Notes under the pieces: model-generated | Told to the model about the DNA's origin: nothing | Database searches by the model: none | What the model saw: the letters and a program-made list of their open reading frames with translations, nothing else | Program-made: the position numbers and the translations under genes | Virus record (IMG/VR): IMGVR_UViG_3300033981_001523 | Span: 1-32,362 of that record | Reading direction: 5' to 3' (one strand) | DNA length: 32,362 bases | DNA from: a virus | Shown: positions 21,193-29,696 of the stretch, piece by piece | How positions within the stretch are numbered: the first letter of the stretch is position 1 | Layout of the letters: the number at the start of each line of letters is the position of its first letter

Positions 21193-22862
21193 GTCTGCTG
21201 TTCCGCACCCGCAAGCCTGCCGAGGTCGAGGCCGAGCGCAGCCAGATCAGTTTCGCCGAGTACACCAAGCTCATCGAGCCGTGGCTGCCGTGGTTCTCGC
21301 AGCAGCCGAAGTCTCGCGAGCACACCGAGCGCACCCTGGCAGGCATGACCCGCCAGGCGTACGGCACCTCGGGTGTGGCGTTCGCGTGCGCAGCGGTGCG
21401 CATGCAGGTGTTCAGCGAGGTCACCTTCCGCTGGCAGGATCTGGCCAGCCGCCGACTGTTCGGCAACGCCGACCTGTCGCCGCTGGAGTCGCCGTGGCCC
21501 GGTGCTGCGACCGACGACCTGCTGGCCCGCATGGAGCAGGACGCGACGATCTGCGGCAACTCGTACTGGATCAGCGCCGGTTCACTGGTGCGCACGGACG
21601 GCTTGCAGTTGCAGCGCCTGCGCCCGGAGTGCGTGACGATCATGCTCGAGCCGGTCGAGCACCGCTTCGGCGGTGTGATCGGGATGCGCAAGGCCGGGTA
21701 CGTCTACACCGAGGACGACAAGAGCGAGCCGGTGCTGCTCGACCTGGAGGAGGTGGCGCACTTCGCGCCGCTGCCCGATCCTCGGGCCCAGTTCCGGGGC
21801 ATGTCGTGGCTGTCGGCGGTGCTGCCCGACGTGGACATCGACACGTCGATCCAAGACTTCAAGCAGTCATTCCTCGACAACCAGGCGACGCCGAACCTCG
21901 TCATTTCGTTCGATCCGTCGGTGTCGCCGGAGACGTTCAAGCGGCTCACCGAGGTGATCCGGTCGAAGGCTGCAGGCACGGCGAACGCTGGCAAGACGCT
22001 CGCCCTCGGCGGCGGTGCCGACGTGAAGGTCGTCGGCTCCAACTTCGAGCAGCTCGCTATCAAGGCGGTGCAGGGTGCGGGCGAGACCCGCATCGCCGCC
22101 GCTGCTGGCGTGCCGCCGGTGATCGTCGGCCTCAGCGAAGGCCTGTCCGGTTCGTCGCTGAACGAGGGCAACTACGGCCAGGCGCGCCGCCGGTTCGCTG
22201 ATGGAACGATGCGCCCGAACTGGCGCAGTGCTGCGACCGCTCTGGCGACACTGGTGCGCCCGCCTGCGGGTGCACGGCTGTGGTTCGACGCTTCCGACGT
22301 GGCGTTCTTGCAGGAGGACGTCGCCGACGATGCTGCGATTCGTGAGGCGCATGCCCGCACGATTCGCCAACTGGTCGACGCCGGGTTCACGCCGTCGGCG
22401 GCGGTGTCGGCGGCGGTCGACGGCAACTTCGACGGTCTCGCTGCGGCTCATTCGGGCCTGTTCAGTGTGCAGTTGCAGCCGCCCGGGTCGGGCGATCAGC
22501 CCGCCCGTTCGGAGATGCTGGTGCCGCTCGTCGAGGAGCGCACCACGGCGCCGGAGATGCATTTCCATCTACCCGACTCAATCGACGTGCAGATGCGCCA
22601 GGAGCCGATCATCATCCCGGCTCCGGTGGTCAATGTGCCTGCCCCGATAGTGAACGTCACGGTCGATCCGACGCCGGTGCAGGTCGACGTCGCTGCCCCG
22701 GTGGTGAATGTCGCCCCGGCCGAGGTCGTCGTGAATGTGCCCCCGGTGCAACTCGAGCTGCTGCCCGCTGCCGAGTCCGACGGGCCCGAGCGCAAGAAGG
22801 TCACCTTCAAGCGCGACAAGGACGGCCGCATCATCTCGGCTGAGATGGTCGAGGAGGACTGA
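21189..22862 (+). CDS. Portal protein (HK97-like) with repetitive C-terminal tail
   Basis: A 557-residue protein from GTG 21189. Residues about 50-430 match HK97-type portals: SGVAFACAAVRMQVFSEV, DLLARMEQDATICGNSYWI, then QDFKQSFLDNQATPNLVISF and the EGLSGSSLNEGNYGQARRRF segment near the crown. The ring forms the DNA entry channel at one capsid vertex and docks the terminase and the connector. The tail (about 474-530) has repeated PVVNV/PIVNV units, followed by KKVTFKRDKDGRIISAEMVEE, a charged ending seen in phage structural proteins. The extra tail could interact with the internal capsid or the scaffold. Confidence 0.92.
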   Translation: MSLLFRTRKPAEVEAERSQISFAEYTKLIEPWLPWFSQQPKSREHTERTLAGMTRQAYGTSGVAFACAAVRMQVFSEVTFRWQDLASRRLFGNADLSPLESPWPGAATDDLLARMEQDATICGNSYWISAGSLVRTDGLQLQRLRPECVTIMLEPVEHRFGGVIGMRKAGYVYTEDDKSEPVLLDLEEVAHFAPLPDPRAQFRGMSWLSAVLPDVDIDTSIQDFKQSFLDNQATPNLVISFDPSVSPETFKRLTEVIRSKAAGTANAGKTLALGGGADVKVVGSNFEQLAIKAVQGAGETRIAAAAGVPPVIVGLSEGLSGSSLNEGNYGQARRRFADGTMRPNWRSAATALATLVRPPAGARLWFDASDVAFLQEDVADDAAIREAHARTIRQLVDAGFTPSAAVSAAVDGNFDGLAAAHSGLFSVQLQPPGSGDQPARSEMLVPLVEERTTAPEMHFHLPDSIDVQMRQEPIIIPAPVVNVPAPIVNVTVDPTPVQVDVAAPVVNVAPAEVVVNVPPVQLELLPAAESDGPERKKVTFKRDKDGRIISAEMVEED

Positions 22863-23281
22863 TGACCGACTTCGTCGGCTACACCCCGGGCACCGGGGAG
22901 AACGTCGCCGTCGACCGGATCGACGGCCTGCTGCACCAGCGCGTCAAGCTCGGCATCGGCGACGACGGCACCGCCGTCGATGTGTCCGAGGCCAACCCGA
23001 TGCCGATCAACGCCGTCGGTGAACTGATCGAAGCGGTCGAGGCGATGCGTCTGGCGATCCAGTCGCTGACCCGTTCGATGGGTCAGGCGATGCCCGACAC
23101 CGCCGGCCGTCTGCGCGTGAACGTCGAGACGGGCGCACTGACGGCGTCGCTGGCTGCGGCGCAGACGTTGGCGACGCTCACAAACCAGACGCAGGTCGGC
23201 GGCAACCCGGCCTTCGAACAGATCCCCGCCCTGATGCGCCTCGGTGCCGACTCCCTGCGACGAAACGTGAGCGTGACCTGA
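22862..23281 (+). CDS. Head or virion structural protein, unknown
   Basis: A 139-residue protein from ATG 22862 (TGATG overlap). Early beta-like segments include ENVAVDRIDG and VSEANPMPIN. A helix (GELIEAVEAMRLAIQSLTRS) and a last part (AGRLRVNVETGALTASL) follow. The AVDVSEANPMPIN and GRLRVNVETG type of phrases recur in phage virion proteins with a helical core and beta ends. Its place between portal and the large beta-rich protein suggests a head-associated or decoration role. Confidence 0.55.
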   Translation: MTDFVGYTPGTGENVAVDRIDGLLHQRVKLGIGDDGTAVDVSEANPMPINAVGELIEAVEAMRLAIQSLTRSMGQAMPDTAGRLRVNVETGALTASLAAAQTLATLTNQTQVGGNPAFEQIPALMRLGADSLRRNVSVT

Positions 23282-24723
23282 TGCCCACCACCAACGGCAA
23301 CCGCAAGATCCTCGACCTGAAGCGATGGGAGTTCTGCACGCCCGCCCCAGCGGCAACGGCGGCAGGCGCGTTCATCTCGTCGAGCCGCCACTTCCGCCAG
23401 CAGCAGCTCTACGTCACCAGCGCAACCGTGCACCACCTGTACAACCCGCAAGAGGATGCGTGGGTGCAGATCCCGTCGGGCGCGCTGGCTGGCACGTTCG
23501 CCGCTGGTGCGTGCGGCACGGCCACGGCGATCGGCCCGTCGGGCACCGCCACGGGTGGCAGCACGTCGACGATCAACACGAACCTGACGCTGGCCCGCGA
23601 CCTGCGCGGGTACAGCATCCACATCACCGGCGGCCCGAACGCTGGCGTGACGCTGCAGATCAGCAGCAACGCGATCGGCACGAACTCGGTCATCACGGTG
23701 CCGACCCAGGCGTCGGCGTTCACGGCCTCTACGACCTACCGCCTCATCACGCCGAGGTGGTACGTGCTGAACGCCATCACGGCCGCAGGCACCACCACCG
23801 CAGCCGTGTTCCGCTTCTACGATTTCGCGACGAACACCTGGGCCTCGGCTGAGACCGGCGCCACGGACGGCATCGCCCCAGCGGCAGTAATCGGGACCGA
23901 CTCCAAGCTCATCGCCACCCCGTCGTGGCAGGGCACCGGCTACAAGGCTTTCGCCACCGGCACCGCCACGGCTGGCGGCGCATCGACGCTGACGAACTCG
24001 GCGAAGACCTGGACCGTGAACCAGTGGTCGAACTACCAGGTCAGGATCGTGTCGGGCACCGGTGCCGGGCAGATCCGCACCATTGCCAGCAACACGGCGA
24101 CGGCGCTGACCACCTCGGCGGCGTGGACGACGAACCCGGACGCTACCTCGGTCTACAACATCGAGGGCAACGACGACTTCATCTACTACATGGGTAGCAA
24201 CGCCGTCACGCTGTTCCGCTATTCGATCAGCGCTGGCACCTGGACGACGATCACGCCGGGCGTCGCCCGCGCTGCCGCGCCGGGCGCCGGCATGTCGGGG
24301 CACTGGGCGTGGGAGTCGACCGACTCGGCGTGGACGAACGAGTCGGCGATCATCTCCGGTCGCCGCATCTACTCGTTCCGTGGTGGCGCTTCGGCGGTGC
24401 TCGACTACTACGACATCGCCGCCAACACCTGGGTCAACGGCGTGACCTACGCCCCGGCGGCAGAGACGTACACGACCGGCAGCAAGTACGTGTACCTCAA
24501 CGATGCCATCTACGTCCAGAAGGAAGCGACCGGCCGCTGGCTAAGGCTGAACCTGGTCACCTCCGAGCAGGACGGCTGGTCGACGATGACCTACACCCAG
24601 GGTGCTGCGGTGCTCGGCGACACGGCGTTCGACGTTCACTACGTGGACGGCGCCACCGAGATCGACTACGTCTACATGGTGCTCAACACCAGCACGGTCA
24701 TGCTCCGGGCGATGGTGATCTGA
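23281..24723 (+). CDS. Beta-propeller-like head fibre or decoration protein
   Basis: A 480-residue protein from ATG 23281. Kelch-like units recur: LYNPQEDAWVQI, FYDFATNTWASA, RYSISAGTWTTI and YYDIAANTWVNG. These are inter-strand signatures of a beta-propeller. Two inserted related blocks, at about residues 89-157 and 227-297, share the order G-T-A-T, S-T-x-N, then G-x-x-A-G-x-x-x-x-I-x-S-N. They look like a repeated beta-domain. It is Ser/Thr/Ala-rich with little charge, as in virion surface proteins. It is unusually placed between portal and protease, so it may be a head-surface fibre or decoration protein. No enzyme motif is seen. Confidence 0.65.
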   Translation: MPTTNGNRKILDLKRWEFCTPAPAATAAGAFISSSRHFRQQQLYVTSATVHHLYNPQEDAWVQIPSGALAGTFAAGACGTATAIGPSGTATGGSTSTINTNLTLARDLRGYSIHITGGPNAGVTLQISSNAIGTNSVITVPTQASAFTASTTYRLITPRWYVLNAITAAGTTTAAVFRFYDFATNTWASAETGATDGIAPAAVIGTDSKLIATPSWQGTGYKAFATGTATAGGASTLTNSAKTWTVNQWSNYQVRIVSGTGAGQIRTIASNTATALTTSAAWTTNPDATSVYNIEGNDDFIYYMGSNAVTLFRYSISAGTWTTITPGVARAAAPGAGMSGHWAWESTDSAWTNESAIISGRRIYSFRGGASAVLDYYDIAANTWVNGVTYAPAAETYTTGSKYVYLNDAIYVQKEATGRWLRLNLVTSEQDGWSTMTYTQGAAVLGDTAFDVHYVDGATEIDYVYMVLNTSTVMLRAMVI

Positions 24724-24884
24724 TGACCGTCGACGACCTGATCCGTCAGGCCCGCACATGGGTCGCTCGTCAGACGGTGCTACGGGCCGAAGCGGTGCGC
24801 CTCGGCGACACGGCCGCCATCGCCGCTGCCGACGCCGAGATCGCCACCACCGAGGACACCATCGCCACGCTCGAGGCGCTGTAG
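24723..24884 (+). CDS. Small helical protein
   Basis: A 53-residue protein from ATG 24723 (TGATG overlap with the upstream stop). It is all helix, with heptad-like LIRQARTWVARQTVLRAEAV and AADAEIATTEDTIATLEAL. It could be a coiled-coil trimerisation partner of the preceding fibre-like protein. No family is recognised. Confidence 0.55.
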   Translation: MTVDDLIRQARTWVARQTVLRAEAVRLGDTAAIAAADAEIATTEDTIATLEAL

Positions 24885-24899
24885 CCGAAGGGAGCGGCC

Positions 24900-25064
24900 G
24901 TGCTGCTCACACTGCTGCAGTCACAGGGATCGACACCGCCCGAGCCGCCCCCGTCGCCGGGTGGTGGCCCTGGCAACAAGTTCCGGCTGCTCACCGAGCG
25001 ACTGCCGGACCTGAACGACGACGACGAGGCAATCGCCCTCGCTCTCGTCCTGCTCGCCGCCTGA
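24900..25064 (+). CDS. Small Pro/Gly-linker protein
   Basis: A 54-residue frame from GTG 24900 after GGGAG (24889-24893). A short hydrophobic start (MLLTLLQSQ) is followed by a PPEPPPSPGGGPGN linker and a C-terminal acidic-hydrophobic helix (DLNDDDEAIALALVLLAA). Coding is suggested by the ribosome site and clean codon pattern, but length makes it uncertain. Function unknown. Confidence 0.45.
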   Translation: MLLTLLQSQGSTPPEPPPSPGGGPGNKFRLLTERLPDLNDDDEAIALALVLLAA

Positions 25065-25093
25065 CGGCGGCCGACCCTCACAGAGGAGGCCCC

Positions 25094-25837
25094 ATGCTCG
25101 CCTTCGAGCGTTACGCGCCCCTGGACGACCTCGAGGTGCGCTCGACGGCCACCGGCCGCCAGTTGCTCGCCTACGCGGCCGTGTTCGGTCGCGATCAGGA
25201 GATCCGTGACCGGGAAGGTCACTACCTCGAGCGGATCGCCCCGACGGCGTTCGATCGTACGATCGGCCAGCGCGGCACGAACTTCCAGGTGCTGTTCAAC
25301 CACGGCCGCACCATCCACGGCGACTCCAGCGAGCGGTACTCCATGCCGATCGGTGTGCCCGCCGAGGTGCGCGCCGACGGGCGTGGCCTGTGGACGGTAA
25401 CCGACATCGCTGCCACCCCGCTCGGCGATGAGGTGCTCGCCCTCGCTGAGGGCGGTGCGCTGCGTGGCATGTCGTTCTCGGGCCAGTTCCGGGCCACGAA
25501 GTCTGCCGGCAAGGTCGACGGCCTGGCGGTCAAGGAACGCACCGAGATCGCGATGATCGAGTACGGGCCGACGCCGTTCCCGGCCTACTCGGATGCCGCC
25601 ATCGTGGCGGTGCGCTCGGAGTTCTCGTCGCTCAGCGACGACGAGCTCGCCCTGATTCTCGGCGAGGACGACGCCATGCGCGCCCGTCTCGCCGACCTGC
25701 TCGCCTCGCTCACGCCCGTCACCGGGCCCAGCGAGTCGTCCCCCACTTCCTCGCCCGACACCGGGCACGTCGTGGTCCTCACCCCATCCCAGCGTCGCTT
25801 ACGCGACCTGATCCTCACGAAGGAGACCGCACGATGA
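25094..25837 (+). CDS. Capsid maturation (HK97-type prohead) protease
   Basis: A 247-residue protein from ATG 25094 with GAGGAGG at 25083-25089. The U35-type serine protease fold is seen: the LLAYAAVFGR and HYLERIAPTAFD start, H70 in LFNHGRT, and S127 in GGALRGMSFSGQF as the catalytic nucleophile. ERTEIAMIEYGPTPFPAY follows as the usual conserved end. It removes the N-terminal scaffold part of the major capsid protein. The C-terminal 80 residues are acidic and Ser/Pro-rich and may be self-cleaved. It overlaps the capsid gene by ATGA. Confidence 0.93.
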   Translation: MLAFERYAPLDDLEVRSTATGRQLLAYAAVFGRDQEIRDREGHYLERIAPTAFDRTIGQRGTNFQVLFNHGRTIHGDSSERYSMPIGVPAEVRADGRGLWTVTDIAATPLGDEVLALAEGGALRGMSFSGQFRATKSAGKVDGLAVKERTEIAMIEYGPTPFPAYSDAAIVAVRSEFSSLSDDELALILGEDDAMRARLADLLASLTPVTGPSESSPTSSPDTGHVVVLTPSQRRLRDLILTKETAR

Positions 25838-27234
25838 ACCGTGCAGCACTCGTCGCCGAGGCCGAGGCCATCCGTGCCCGACTCGCCGACATCGACCCCG
25901 ACAACCTGACCACCGAGCAGGCCGACGCCTTCGAGGCCGACGCCGCCCGCTACTCCGAGATCGAGGCCGACGTGGCCAAGCTCGACGAGCGCGCCGCCAA
26001 GATCGAAGCGATCCGCAGCGGCGAGATCAAGACCATCACCGGCGACAGCCGCGACGTGGTCGCCCCGACGGTGCTGAAGCGCAGCGCCGACCGTGACCTG
26101 TACGACATCGAGGGTGCGGGCCGTTCGGCCAACGCCCACGACATCGTCGAGCGGGCCATCACCGCCGTGGAGCGCAACGCCGAGCGGAGCTACTCCGACG
26201 AGCAGCGCGACGCCACGACCCGTCTGCTGGAGCGCAGCACCAAGCACACGCCGAAGATCGCCGAGTACATCCTGCTGACCGGTTCGCCGCAGTACCAGCA
26301 GGAGTTCGAGACCTTCGTCAAGACGCAGGGCCGCTCGTTCGGTCCGCTGCTCGAGCGTGCGGCGATGAGCCTGACGACTGCCAATGGCGGCGCAATGGTC
26401 CCATATATCCTCGACCCGAGCGTCATGCTGACCAACTCCGGCGTGAACAACCCGGTGCGCCAGGCGGCCCGCGTCGAGACCATCGCCGGCTCCAACGAGT
26501 GGCGTGGCGTGACCTCGGCCGGCGTCACGGCTGAGTGGCTGGCGGAAGGCGCCGAGGCGGCCGATGCGTCGCCGACGTTCGCCCAGCCGGCGATCCCCAC
26601 CTTCAAGGGTGCGGCCTACCTGTTCGGCTCGTACGAGGTGCTCGCCGACAGCGGTTTCGCCTCGCAGGTGCAGACGCTGATCGGTGACGCCAAGGACCGC
26701 CTCGAGGGCACCGCCTTCACGACCGGCAACGGCACCTCGGCCCCGCAGGGCTTCATCACCGGCAAGGTTGCCGCCGGTTCGCTGGTGGCCTCGGCCACGA
26801 CCGACACCTTCGCCGTCGCCGACGTGTACAACACGCAGGCCGGTCTCGCTCCCCGCTTCCGCAACTCGCGGTCGGCGTGGATGGCGAACGTGTCCATCAT
26901 GAACCGCATCCGTCAGTTCGACACGAACGGCGGCTCGGCACTGTGGGCGCAGCTCGCTGCGGCCGCACCGGCCAACCTGCTCGGCCAGCCGATCTACGAG
27001 ACCAGCGACATGGACGGCACCATCACCGCCCTGGCCGACAACTACGTCTTGGCCTACGGCGACTGGCAGCAGGCGTACGTCATCGTCGACCGCGTCGGCG
27101 TCGAGGTCTACTACGACAACCTCGTGCTCGGCGCCAACCGCCGTCCCACGGGCCAGGCCGGGTTCTTCGCCTTCTGGCGTACCGGTGGTGAGGTCGTGGT
27201 TCCCGAGGCGATCAGCCTCCTCAACGTCACCTGA
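25834..27234 (+). CDS. Major capsid protein (HK97 fold) with N-terminal delta domain
   Basis: A 466-residue protein from ATG 25834. The N-terminal ~100 residues are an acidic coiled coil (LVAEAEAIRARLADIDPDNL, YSEIEADVAKLDERAAKIEA), the delta or scaffold domain. The HK97 fold begins near 165-185 (GPLLERAAMSLTTANGGAMV). It continues through SNEWRGVTSAG, PAIPTFKGAAYLFGSYEVLAD, TTGNGTSAPQGF, and the late QPIYETSDMD and YGDWQQAYVIVDRVGVEVYYDNL strands. It is cleaved by the upstream protease and forms the icosahedral shell. Directly downstream lies an oxygenase-like gene, an uncommon neighbour. Confidence 0.94.
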   Translation: MNRAALVAEAEAIRARLADIDPDNLTTEQADAFEADAARYSEIEADVAKLDERAAKIEAIRSGEIKTITGDSRDVVAPTVLKRSADRDLYDIEGAGRSANAHDIVERAITAVERNAERSYSDEQRDATTRLLERSTKHTPKIAEYILLTGSPQYQQEFETFVKTQGRSFGPLLERAAMSLTTANGGAMVPYILDPSVMLTNSGVNNPVRQAARVETIAGSNEWRGVTSAGVTAEWLAEGAEAADASPTFAQPAIPTFKGAAYLFGSYEVLADSGFASQVQTLIGDAKDRLEGTAFTTGNGTSAPQGFITGKVAAGSLVASATTDTFAVADVYNTQAGLAPRFRNSRSAWMANVSIMNRIRQFDTNGGSALWAQLAAAAPANLLGQPIYETSDMDGTITALADNYVLAYGDWQQAYVIVDRVGVEVYYDNLVLGANRRPTGQAGFFAFWRTGGEVVVPEAISLLNVT

Positions 27235-27725
27235 TGACCCCTCAGCGAGTCGGCACCGACCAACTCGCTGCTCTGCTCGACCTCGTCGGCCCGTTGTGGT
27301 CGGCGAGGTCGAGCGCCACCGAGACCGGTGTGCACGACGGCTACCGCCAGGTGACCATCGTGCACGCCGGTCGCCTGGCGGTGCCCGGCTTCGCCGAGGT
27401 GCTCGCCCAGTTCGCTCCGGTGCATGGGGCGTGGCTGTCGGGCCTTGCGCCTGGCGGCTTCATCGCCGAACACATCGACGCGGGCCCGCACTGGGAGCGG
27501 TGGCAGTTGCCGTTCACGACGGCCGGCTGCCTGTTGCAGTGCGGCGCCCCGGTGCACCACGAGGTCGGCGTGCCGTTCCGGGTGGCGCACCACGACTGGC
27601 ACAGCGTGATCAACACCGACGACACCGAACGGGTGGCGCTGGTGATCGACCGTGCCGTGCCGCTGTCCATTCCGTCCGCACCGCTGCAGGTGCGCAACAT
27701 CGAGGAGGGGCGATGCCTCGTCTGA
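27234..27725 (+). CDS. Asp/Asn beta-hydroxylase-like Fe(II)/2-oxoglutarate oxygenase
   Basis: A 163-residue protein from ATG 27234 (overlapping the capsid stop). The iron-binding facial triad is H80-x-D82 (FIAEHIDAGPHWERW) and H123 (HHDWHSVINTD). R133, exactly 10 residues after the distal His, would bind the 2-oxoglutarate carboxylate (TDDTERVALVID). The N-T-D-D-T-x-R-V-A-L-V-I-D ending is characteristic of the aspartyl/asparaginyl hydroxylase family. These enzymes hydroxylate Asp/Asn or related residues on proteins. Coupling to the capsid gene suggests the target may be a virion protein, or that it modifies a host factor. All triad residues are present, so it should be active. Confidence 0.78.
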   Translation: MTPQRVGTDQLAALLDLVGPLWSARSSATETGVHDGYRQVTIVHAGRLAVPGFAEVLAQFAPVHGAWLSGLAPGGFIAEHIDAGPHWERWQLPFTTAGCLLQCGAPVHHEVGVPFRVAHHDWHSVINTDDTERVALVIDRAVPLSIPSAPLQVRNIEEGRCLV

Positions 27726-27883
27726 CCGAGACCGTGCATCACGCATCGGGCACCTACGAGGCGGGCGCGGTGCTCGCCGCCGATCACCCGCTGGTGAAGG
27801 CCGGGCCGCACCTGTTCGTCGCCGACGAGCCGGTCGTCGCTGCTAAGCCTGCCAAGCCTGCCAAGGTGAAGGCCGAGGGCTGA
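27713..27883 (+). CDS. Small virion-region protein
   Basis: A 56-residue protein from ATG 27713 with GAGGAGGGG upstream, overlapping the oxygenase end by 13 bases. The pattern TVHHASGTYEAGAVLAADHPLVKAGPHLFV followed by a Lys/Ala/Pro tail (AAKPAKPAKVKAEG) matches a very common type of small protein after capsid genes in actinophages. It is probably a head-tail joining accessory. The basic Ala/Pro/Lys tail might contact DNA or capsid. Confidence 0.6.
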   Translation: MPRLTETVHHASGTYEAGAVLAADHPLVKAGPHLFVADEPVVAAKPAKPAKVKAEG

Positions 27884-27884
27884 C

Positions 27885-28484
27885 GTGGCCTACGTCTCGC
27901 TCACCGACTTCAAGTCGTGGGTGCGCAACGAGCTCGGTACTGCCGAGGACTCGATCCTGCAGGCTGGCATCGACGCCGCCGTCATCGCCGTGAACGAGCA
28001 TTGCGGGCGCAGCTTCGACATTGCCGGTTCGCCCTCGGCGCGCTCGTTCGTGCCCGAGTCGTACCGCCTGGTCATCATCGACGACTGCACCAGTGTCACG
28101 TCGGTCGTCGAGAACGGCGACACGATCGCTGCCAGCGGCTACCAGTTGGAGCCGCTGAACGGTCGTCGGCCGAGCGGCCTGGCGGTGCCGTACGACCAGA
28201 TCCGACGCATCCACGGCGACTGGTACATCGACGCCACCGATGAGGGCCGTGCGACGATCGTCGTGACGGCGGCGTGGGGCTGGGCAGTCAGGCCCGCCCC
28301 GGTGATCGAGGCGACCAAGATCCTCGCCAAGGACATCCTCATGCAGCGCGACACCCGTAACGGTGTCGCTGCGTTCGGCGAGTTCGGCTCGCTGCGGGTG
28401 CGGCTCAACCCGTACGTCGAGGAGCTGCTGAAGCCGTTCGTGAAGGAATCAGCCACGCCGGTCGACGCCATCGGAGTGTTCTGA
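27885..28484 (+). CDS. Head-tail connector (adaptor) protein
   Basis: A 199-residue protein from GTG 27885, one base after the previous stop. It starts with a helical LTDFKSWVRNELGTAEDSIL and ALDAAVIAVNEHCGRSF-like segment typical of gp6/gp15-type adaptors. A beta part follows (RLVIIDDCTSVTSVVENGDT) and then a helical end (IEATKILAKDILMQRDTRNG). This protein sits below the portal ring and joins head to tail. The assignment is by pattern and position after the capsid gene. It overlaps the next gene by TGATG. Confidence 0.75.
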   Translation: MAYVSLTDFKSWVRNELGTAEDSILQAGIDAAVIAVNEHCGRSFDIAGSPSARSFVPESYRLVIIDDCTSVTSVVENGDTIAASGYQLEPLNGRRPSGLAVPYDQIRRIHGDWYIDATDEGRATIVVTAAWGWAVRPAPVIEATKILAKDILMQRDTRNGVAAFGEFGSLRVRLNPYVEELLKPFVKESATPVDAIGVF

Positions 28485-28927
28485 TGGCGACGCTCAACCT
28501 GCGCGCCGTGATGACGGCGCTCGCCAACCAGATCGACGCCAACACGTCTCGGGCGCTCGCCTGCTACGACCTGCAGCCCGCAACGTTGCCGCAGTTCCCG
28601 TGCGCCATCGTGCGCCCCGCTGACCAGTTCGTCGCCTATCACGAATCGTTCGGTGCTGCGCCGCTCGTCGATGTGCAGCTCGAGGTCGCAGTGATGGCGC
28701 AAGGGACGAGCGACATCGACAGCCAGATCGCCGTTCTCGACATGCTCTCGGCGGGTGCCGGGATGTCGAACTCGATCGTCGACGCCATCAGCGCCGACCG
28801 CACGCTCGGCGGCGCCGTCCACGACACCATCGTCCGCACTGCGTCGGGCCTGTCACGCGCTGGAGCCGATGACGGCTCGGCGGCGGTGATGGCCGTGCTC
28901 GTTGTCGGCATCAAGCTCCGGAGGTAG
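28484..28927 (+). CDS. Tail-terminator / tail-completion protein candidate
   Basis: A 147-residue protein from ATG 28484. It has an alpha/beta layout with a start helix (LRAVMTALANQIDANTS), strands (PCAIVRPAD, VDVQLEVAVMAQG) and an end strand (AAVMAVLVVGIKLRR). This fits tail-terminator folds (lambda gpU type), which cap the tail tube and join it to the head. It is directly followed by the tail-tube genes. The assignment is mainly by position. Confidence 0.6.
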   Translation: MATLNLRAVMTALANQIDANTSRALACYDLQPATLPQFPCAIVRPADQFVAYHESFGAAPLVDVQLEVAVMAQGTSDIDSQIAVLDMLSAGAGMSNSIVDAISADRTLGGAVHDTIVRTASGLSRAGADDGSAAVMAVLVVGIKLRR

Positions 28928-28930
28928 GGC

Positions 28931-29662
28931 ATGCCTGTCTACGCCAACACGCGCGTCTCGGCGATCGTCGACACGCTCGAGATCGCCACCTTCGCCACAA
29001 CCGTGACGATGGAAGCGACCGCCGACGAGATCGACGTCACGACCCTCAACAGCGGAGGTTGGCGCCAGAAGATCGCCGGGCTGCGCACCTTCTCGGTCGG
29101 CATCGACGGCTACCAGGACTTCGACTTGATCGGCGTCGATCCGCTGTTCGGTACCAGCGGCCTCACCGTGCTCGACACGTTCACCGTGGCGCCGGTCTCG
29201 ACCGCAACGGCCGGCGATGTGGCCTTCATCGGCCAGGGCCGACTGCTCGGCAACACGCCGCTCAGTGGCGCTGTCGGCGACGCCGCCGGGTTCTCGATGA
29301 ACTGGGCGGGCACCGATGTCGTCGCCCGCGGCCAGGTGCTGCACCCGTCGGCGGCTCGCACCACCTCGAGCACCGGCACCGCTCTGGCGTTCACGTTCCC
29401 GACCGCGACGCAGCGGCTCTACGCCACGTTCCACGTGTTGAGCGTGACAGGCACCGGCTCGATCGTATTCACGGTGCAGTCGGACGACGCCGTCGGCTTT
29501 CCGTCGGCAACGACTCGGATCACCTCGCAGACCTTCACCGGGATCGGGCACCAGTTGGCGAGCGTCGCTGGCCCGATCACCGCAGAGACGCATGCCCGCC
29601 TCGGCTGGACGATCACCGGCTTCACGTCGGTGACCTTCGTCGCCGCTGCGGCCGTGGCCTGA
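28931..29662 (+). CDS. Major tail tube protein
   Basis: A 243-residue protein from ATG 28931. The motif GWRQKIAGL at residues 43-51 and the QDFD at 62-65 mark a tail-tube beta-sandwich. Early strands (EIATFATTVTMEATADEIDVTTLNSGGW-like region, about 17-44) and later beta segments complete the fold. A C-terminal Ser/Thr/Ala-rich extension (about 140-243) could be an Ig-like or decoration domain on the tail surface. It polymerises into the hollow tail. The paralogous gene lies directly after it. Confidence 0.82.
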   Translation: MPVYANTRVSAIVDTLEIATFATTVTMEATADEIDVTTLNSGGWRQKIAGLRTFSVGIDGYQDFDLIGVDPLFGTSGLTVLDTFTVAPVSTATAGDVAFIGQGRLLGNTPLSGAVGDAAGFSMNWAGTDVVARGQVLHPSAARTTSSTGTALAFTFPTATQRLYATFHVLSVTGTGSIVFTVQSDDAVGFPSATTRITSQTFTGIGHQLASVAGPITAETHARLGWTITGFTSVTFVAAAAVA

Positions 29663-29696
29663 CCTCCCCACCACCCCCAGCACAGAAGGAGCCGTC

